From assembly GCF_004519295.1 (NCBI RefSeq), contig NZ_SOZH01000013.1, positions 1-64,000 of the forward strand: a stretch of 64,000 nucleotides of DNA. Direction: 5' to 3'. The translations under genes were made by a program, and so were the position numbers. The DNA comes from Cellulosimicrobium funkei (lineage in GTDB: Bacteria > Actinomycetota > Actinomycetes > Actinomycetales > Cellulomonadaceae). Each line of letters starts with the position of its first letter. The first letter of the stretch is position 1. Shown here one piece after another: positions 60,372 through 64,000 of the stretch. Under the pieces are notes generated by a model. That model saw nothing but the letters and a program-made list of their open reading frames with translations. It did not search any database and was not told the origin of the DNA.

Positions 60372-60791
60372 TCAGTAGTTCGTCCCTACCATGACCATCC
60401 AGTAGTAGTACCCGGTCGGGCAGCCTGGCATGTAGGACCGCTGGCACTTCCAGGACTTGAAGTCCGGTGCCACCTTCTTCAGGTACGCCACGCGAGCCTG
60501 GCAGTTCGCCGACGATGTGATGTGGAAACCGTCGTAGGGCGTACAGGTGATGACCTGCGGCGTAACGATGATCCCGCCGTCATCAGTGTCGACAGCGCCC
60601 CGCTCATCGATGCCCTGGAGCTTGCTGGCGACGTGGAGCTGGGCAACCTCGGCCTTCGCGTTCTCGGCGGCTGCGCACGCCGCTGCTGCGGCTGCCGGGC
60701 GAGCGCCGACAAGTAGGGCAACCAGGATGGTCGCCAGCGCGGCAAGGGGGATCAACCCCTTGCGTGCACGCAAAGCGATGGATTCGTTCAT
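60372..60791 (-). CDS. small secreted Cys-containing protein
   Basis: A 139-residue exported protein. The signal peptide (ALRARKGLIPLAALATILVALLVGARPAAAAA) ends near residue 37. The mature part has five Cys (ACAAAENAKAEV, QVITCTPY, SANCQARV, SWKCQRS, MPGCPTGYYYW), suggesting two disulfides and one free Cys. The C terminus is aromatic-rich. ATG 60791 has GGAG 7 nt upstream, inside a hairpin (60795-60820). Upstream of the unknown 231-residue gene, it is the first gene of the cassette. The function is unknown. Confidence 0.7.
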   Translation of the reverse strand: MNESIALRARKGLIPLAALATILVALLVGARPAAAAAACAAAENAKAEVAQLHVASKLQGIDERGAVDTDDGGIIVTPQVITCTPYDGFHITSSANCQARVAYLKKVAPDFKSWKCQRSYMPGCPTGYYYWMVMVGTNY

Positions 60792-60794
60792 TTC

Positions 60795-60820
60795 CACGCT
60801 CCTCTCTCGTTAGGAGCGTG
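60795..60820 (-). promoter_or_regulatory. hairpin covering the Shine-Dalgarno of the secreted protein gene
   Basis: Arms 60795-60803 and 60812-60820 are perfectly complementary over 9 bp with an 8-nt loop. In the minus-strand message the GGAG Shine-Dalgarno of the gene lies in the 3' arm. It may regulate translation, or act as a DNA operator. Confidence 0.5.
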
Positions 60821-60980
60821 CGCGAACTCCTGCAGCCCCCTGCTGGTGCCTGGGACGGTACGCCCGAACGTGTTCCTTGTCCCGGGATACCCCGGCCCGC
60901 CCGGCTCTGCAGCAGTCGCTACGGGCGACCCCAGGCTCCACTCAACTGCCTGACCTGCACAAACGGATTCGATAGCCGGT

Positions 60981-61157
60981 TGACAGGTAGCGCACGTAGA
61001 CCTGACGGCCCGCCCACGCGACGGCCTCGCCGTCGATGCGCGCCCCGCCGCTCTGGCGCTGCGTGACCCACGCCCGCACCGGGATGCCCTCGGCCGGGCG
61101 CACGATCCGCTCGCCGCGCCGCGCGAGCTCGGGCGCTTCCTCGGCGTGGTCGCGCAT
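60981..61157 (-). pseudogene. N-terminal part of a split small gene
   Basis: From ATG 61157 the frame reads MRDHAEEAPELARRGERIV, then IPVRAWVTQRQSGGARIDGEAVAWAGRQVYVRYLS, after which it turns into an unrelated tail. The matching C-terminal part lies 1.35 kb away at 59545-59630, beyond the cassette. The complete product would be a small, about 75-residue, basic, beta-rich protein. It is probably a core-genome gene of the tRNA-Arg neighbourhood broken by insertion. Confidence 0.5.
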
Positions 61158-61250
61158 CGACGGTCTCGACGCTCATCGACGCGAACGCTGACCTTGCCGC
61201 AGCGGCGGGTCAGCTTGGCCCCGCAGGCACCGACGTGACCGCACGCCACC

Positions 61251-61806
61251 ATGTTCAGAGGACCCACGCAGGCCCCGACGTTCGTACCGTGGTTGACACG
61301 ATGGCTGCCGCGGCTGGTTGAACTCGATGGCCTGTCGCACGAGAAGTTTGAGAAGTTCGCGACTGCGGCCATGACGAGTCGAGACAGCGAAGGGGTCGAC
61401 CCTGCCGAGCTCGTCAAGTTGCTCATCGGGAAGGGGGGAAGCGCCGAAGGGCATCCTCATGCAGAGATGGATACGACACTTCGAGAGCTCGAGCGCGCAG
61501 TCGGTGGAGAAGGTCGAGGAGATCGCCGGAGCGCTCGGGGTCAACGATTCGAAGGTGCGACGGCGCATGAGCTCGAAGATCGCCGAGCTGCTCCGCGGTC
61601 GTGCCTTCGACGCGCGGAACGAGATCAGCCACGAGCTCCACCTAACGCATCCTTCTGGGGACCGCCGAGCAGCACTTGAGCGCCGCAAGCGCGTGCGGAA
61701 GTACGACGAAGTGCGCGAGATGGCTCAGGAGTGCCTCGACGTCACCCAACTCATCATCAACGACGCCTCTATCCGCCTCGCCCCTGAGCCCGATTCCGTG
61801 GGGTAA
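61251..61806 (+). pseudogene. HEPN-like protein gene, frameshifted
   Basis: Two frames read as one protein of about 184 residues. Frame 1 from ATG 61251 is FRGPTQAPTFVPWLTRWLP, then LSHEKFEKFATAAMTSRDSEGVDPAELVKLLIGKG. At the six-G run 61433-61438 the reading must lose one G to continue as EAPKGILMQRWIRHFESSSAQ and DSKVRRRMSSKIAELLRGRAFDARNEISHELHLTHPSGDRR. ARNEISHEL is an R-x4-H motif typical of HEPN RNases. The broken frame or an assembly error prevents a firm call. Confidence 0.5.
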
Positions 61807-61813
61807 CCGTGGG
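61794..61813. repeat. 20-nt direct repeat, right copy
   Basis: TTCCGTGGGGTAACCGTGGG, one base different from 59505-59524. It overlaps the end of the HEPN-like reading frame. Confidence 0.6.
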
Positions 61814-61825
61814 TTCCGGCGGGAG

Positions 61826-61844
61826 TAGACGAAGTGCGTAGACG
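61826..61844. repeat. two TAGACG motifs next to attR
   Basis: TAGACG at 61826-61831 and at 61839-61844, spaced 7 nt, matching the motifs next to attL. Confidence 0.5.
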
Positions 61845-61886
61845 GCCCGTGCCAGCGTTTGCGCTGGTCACGGCCCGTTCCGGCGG

Positions 61887-61959
<73 letters not shown>

Positions 61960-62079
61960 GCGCGCCCATCGTAGTGGGAGCCGGGCGTGCTCGGGAGGTG
62001 GGGCCGCGGTGGTGGAGCCGCAGGTCGGGTGGTCGTGCGTCGTCCGGCGCGTGCGTTTGGCGGGGCCCTCGACAGCGGT

Positions 62080-62085
62080 CACTAT
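62080..62085 (+). promoter_or_regulatory. -10-like box of the GTPase gene
   Basis: CACTAT ends 6 nt before the GTG at 62092. It matches the leaderless pattern with a weaker -10. Confidence 0.35.
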
Positions 62086-62091
62086 GAACCA

Positions 62092-63774
62092 GTGAGAACC
62101 CCAGACGCCGCCACGAGCGACGCGAGCGCCACCTCGGCCGGCCGGTCGCCGGGCTCGTGGCGCCCCGCTCAGGCGACCGAGGAGCTCGGTGTCACGGTCT
62201 TCGACGTCGCGCGCGACCTGCGCCGCGACGTGGCGGACGTGCGCCTCCCGCTCGCGATCGACGGTGCGACCGAGGCCGACGCCTCGCGCCGTCGTCTGCT
62301 CACCCAGCTCGACGAGCACCTGCTGCCGCGGCTGCGGGAGCTGTCCTCGCCCGCGATCGTGGTCATCGCGGGGTCGACGGGGGCGGGCAAGTCGACGCTG
62401 TACAACTCGCTGCTCGGCGAGGAGGTGTCGCAGGCAGGCGTGCTGCGGCCCACGACGCGCGAGCCGGTGCTCGCGTTCAACCCGCTCGACGCGGACGTCA
62501 TCGTCGAGGGCCCGGTGACGCGCGTGGCGCGCGTGATCGACCACGACGGCGTGCCGCGCGGCACGGGCCTGCTCGACGCCCCGGACCTCGACTCGCTGCT
62601 GTCGGAGAACCGCGACACGGCCAGCCTGCTCCTCGAGGCGGCGGACCTGTGGCTGTTCGTCACGACCGCGTCGCGCTACGGCGACGCGCTGCCGTGGCAG
62701 GCGCTGTCGCGCGCGAAGGAGCGCGGCGCGAGCGTCGCGATGGTCCTCAACCGCGTCCCGCGCGAGACGCTCACGACGATCCGCGGCGACCTGCTCCAGC
62801 GGCTGCGCGACCACGGCATGGACGGCGTGCCGCTGTTCGTCGTGCCCGACGTCGGCCCGCACGAGGGTCTGCTCGACCGCTCGGTCGTCGCGCCGGTCGC
62901 GCGCTGGCTGACGATGCTCGCGGGCCCGGACCGCTCCCGCGCGGTGATCGTGCGCACGCTCAAGGGGTCGCTCGCGGCCCTGCCCGACTGGGTCACCGGC
63001 GTCTCGGACGCGGTGGAGGAGCAGGTCGAGGCCGCGGCGGACCTGCGCTCCGCCGTCGAGCGGGCGCTGCCGCCGGTGCAGGAGACCGTGCGCCGCACCG
63101 CGCTGGACGGCGCCGTCGCGCACGGGTCGCTCGAGGCGCGCTGGGCCCAGGTGACGGGTGCCGGGCGCGTCGACCGCGTCAAGGTGCGGGGCGGCGTCGT
63201 GCGGTCGTCGCGCCGCCGGGGCCGCGCGCGCGACCTGGTGCTCGCCCCGCTGCTCGACGAGACCCGCGACGCGGCGCGCCGCACGCTCGCCGCGGACGGC
63301 GTCCTCGCGTACGAGGCGCTGCGGGCGGCGCTCGACGGCGACCGCCCGCTGCCCGGCGGGGCCGCCGTCCTGCCCGCCGAGGATGCCGCCGCCGCGCGCC
63401 GGGAGGCGTCCGCGACGACCCAGGTGCAGCAGTGGGCGACGCGCGCCGAGCACGTGGTGACCGCGCTCGGGGCGCCGTCGGCGTCGGAGGCGGGCCGTGC
63501 CGCGGTGAAGGCCTTCGGGGAGACGGGCGTCGCGGCGCTGCTCCTCGCCGGCGCGGCAGGAAACGACGACGCCGCCCGGCTCGTGCGCACCGTGCTCGCG
63601 GACGAGGGCGACGAGGCGGTCGCCGCGCTGCGCGACGACCTCGCCGACCGGGCCGCGACCATGGTCGAGCGGGAGGCCGAGCCGGTCCTCACGACGCTCG
63701 CCGACCCTGCGCTCGCCGCGGACGCCGCCGTCGGCCTGCGCCTACGACTCGCCGAGCTGAGGAGGCTCATGTGA
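62092..63774 (+). CDS. dynamin-like GTPase 1
   Basis: A 560-residue GTPase. The P-loop IVVIAGSTGAGKSTLYNSLLGEEV is near residue 93, the switch region VLRPTTREPVLAF near 118, LLDAPDLDSLL (DxxG equivalent) near 160, and the base-recognition VLNRVP near 215 in place of NKxD. The rest is helical and charged. It sits in a tandem pair with a second GTPase whose GTG overlaps its stop by 4 nt; tandem dynamin-like GTPases in actinobacteria (such as DynA/DynB) act in membrane remodelling. The role here is inferred from layout only. Confidence 0.8.
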   Translation: MRTPDAATSDASATSAGRSPGSWRPAQATEELGVTVFDVARDLRRDVADVRLPLAIDGATEADASRRRLLTQLDEHLLPRLRELSSPAIVVIAGSTGAGKSTLYNSLLGEEVSQAGVLRPTTREPVLAFNPLDADVIVEGPVTRVARVIDHDGVPRGTGLLDAPDLDSLLSENRDTASLLLEAADLWLFVTTASRYGDALPWQALSRAKERGASVAMVLNRVPRETLTTIRGDLLQRLRDHGMDGVPLFVVPDVGPHEGLLDRSVVAPVARWLTMLAGPDRSRAVIVRTLKGSLAALPDWVTGVSDAVEEQVEAAADLRSAVERALPPVQETVRRTALDGAVAHGSLEARWAQVTGAGRVDRVKVRGGVVRSSRRRGRARDLVLAPLLDETRDAARRTLAADGVLAYEALRAALDGDRPLPGGAAVLPAEDAAAARREASATTQVQQWATRAEHVVTALGAPSASEAGRAAVKAFGETGVAALLLAGAAGNDDAARLVRTVLADEGDEAVAALRDDLADRAATMVEREAEPVLTTLADPALAADAAVGLRLRLAELRRLM

Positions 63775-64000
63775 CGTCCCACGACGCCCAGCTGCGCGCC
63801 CGGGTCGACGACCTCGCGCGCGCGGTGGACCTCGCGGGCGACCGCCTCGACCCCGCCGTCGCGGCCCAGGTGCGCGACGCGATCGGCGGCGTGCGCGAAC
63901 GGCTCGCGCTCGGCGTCGACCACACCGTCGTCGCGCTCGCGGGCGGCACCGGGTCGGGCAAGTCGAGCCTCTTCAACCGGGTGTCGCGCCTCGATTTCGC
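63771..64000 (+). CDS. dynamin-like GTPase 2, N-terminal part
   Basis: The first 76 codons, cut by the window end. After a helical start (LRARVDDLARAVDLAGDRLDP) comes the P-loop VVALAGGTGSGKSSLFNRVSRL near residue 54. The GTG at 63771 overlaps the stop of GTPase 1 by 4 nt. This is the second member of the tandem GTPase operon. Confidence 0.75.
   Translation, partial: MTSHDAQLRARVDDLARAVDLAGDRLDPAVAAQVRDAIGGVRERLALGVDHTVVALAGGTGSGKSSLFNRVSRLDF

Noticed and set aside
60788-61688. Minus-strand open frames overlapping the split gene and the HEPN-like gene
   Set aside because: Low-complexity products with no domain; plus-strand or alternative frames carry the protein-like sequence.

Overview
The window is a chromosomal segment of a very high-GC Gram-positive bacterium, almost certainly an actinobacterium and most likely a Micrococcales member near Cellulomonas/Cellulosimicrobium. 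This is inferred from the codon bias, the many GTG starts, the DUF3039, DUF2017 and DUF3054 markers, the PknG-GlnH-GlnX module and the HrcA/CIRCE element. Genes are dense, many neighbours overlap by 4 nt (GTGA or ATGA), and at least sixteen genes, plus a leader peptide, begin 6-7 nt after a TANNNT-like -10 box, which implies leaderless transcripts.

Layout. 1-10.5 kb is housekeeping: a DUF3039 protein, helicase, pncB, clpS, a DUF2017 protein, murI, a metallo-hydrolase, rph, rdgB, a DUF3054 protein and an ABC-F ATPase. 10.5-18 kb holds a flavodoxin, a Pr6Pr membrane protein, a NUDIX-family protein, a PLP decarboxylase paired with a sugar-type symporter, thioredoxin, a peroxiredoxin, a GroES-like protein, tRNA-Leu and two tRNA-Lys genes. 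18-30.8 kb holds a very large secreted phosphoesterase, an SDR, a TrpB2 gene behind a leader peptide with tandem Trp codons and classic attenuator geometry, trmB, an acetate-type symporter with its DUF485 partner, a small kinase, a disulfide oxidoreductase and an ATP-grasp enzyme. 30.8-39.2 kb holds a betaine/choline-type ABC transporter, a LysE exporter, tRNA-His, oligoribonuclease, a PAP2 phosphatase and an ArsR-like regulator plus MFS pump with a visible operator. 39.2-44.8 kb is a biotin-uptake operon (bioY, acyl-CoA ligase, thiolase, bioM, bioN) facing a CIRCE-controlled small heat-shock gene.

44.8-57.8 kb is the most striking region. It is one co-directional run of ten genes: TelA-like protein, unknown 188-residue protein, CbbX-type AAA+ ATPase, GlnX-like membrane sensor, GlnH-like lipoprotein, coiled-coil protein, PknG kinase, PP2C phosphatase, VWA protein and FHA protein. 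Together they contain a sensor, a writer, an eraser and a reader of Ser/Thr phosphorylation, and three of them carry paired zinc ribbons. I propose it is an enlarged form of the known amino-acid-sensing PknG module.

58-62 kb is a decayed accessory region. Two adjacent genes appear frameshifted at G runs. A small island (59339-61923) is inserted at tRNA-Arg(TCT), bounded by a 37-nt att-like repeat of the tRNA 3' end and flanked inside by TAGACG motifs resembling integrase arm sites. It has no integrase, a secreted-protein cassette that seems to have split a small gene, and a broken HEPN-like gene. The window ends in a tandem pair of dynamin-like GTPases, the second cut by the window edge.

No CRISPR array, rRNA, insertion sequence or replication origin was seen.
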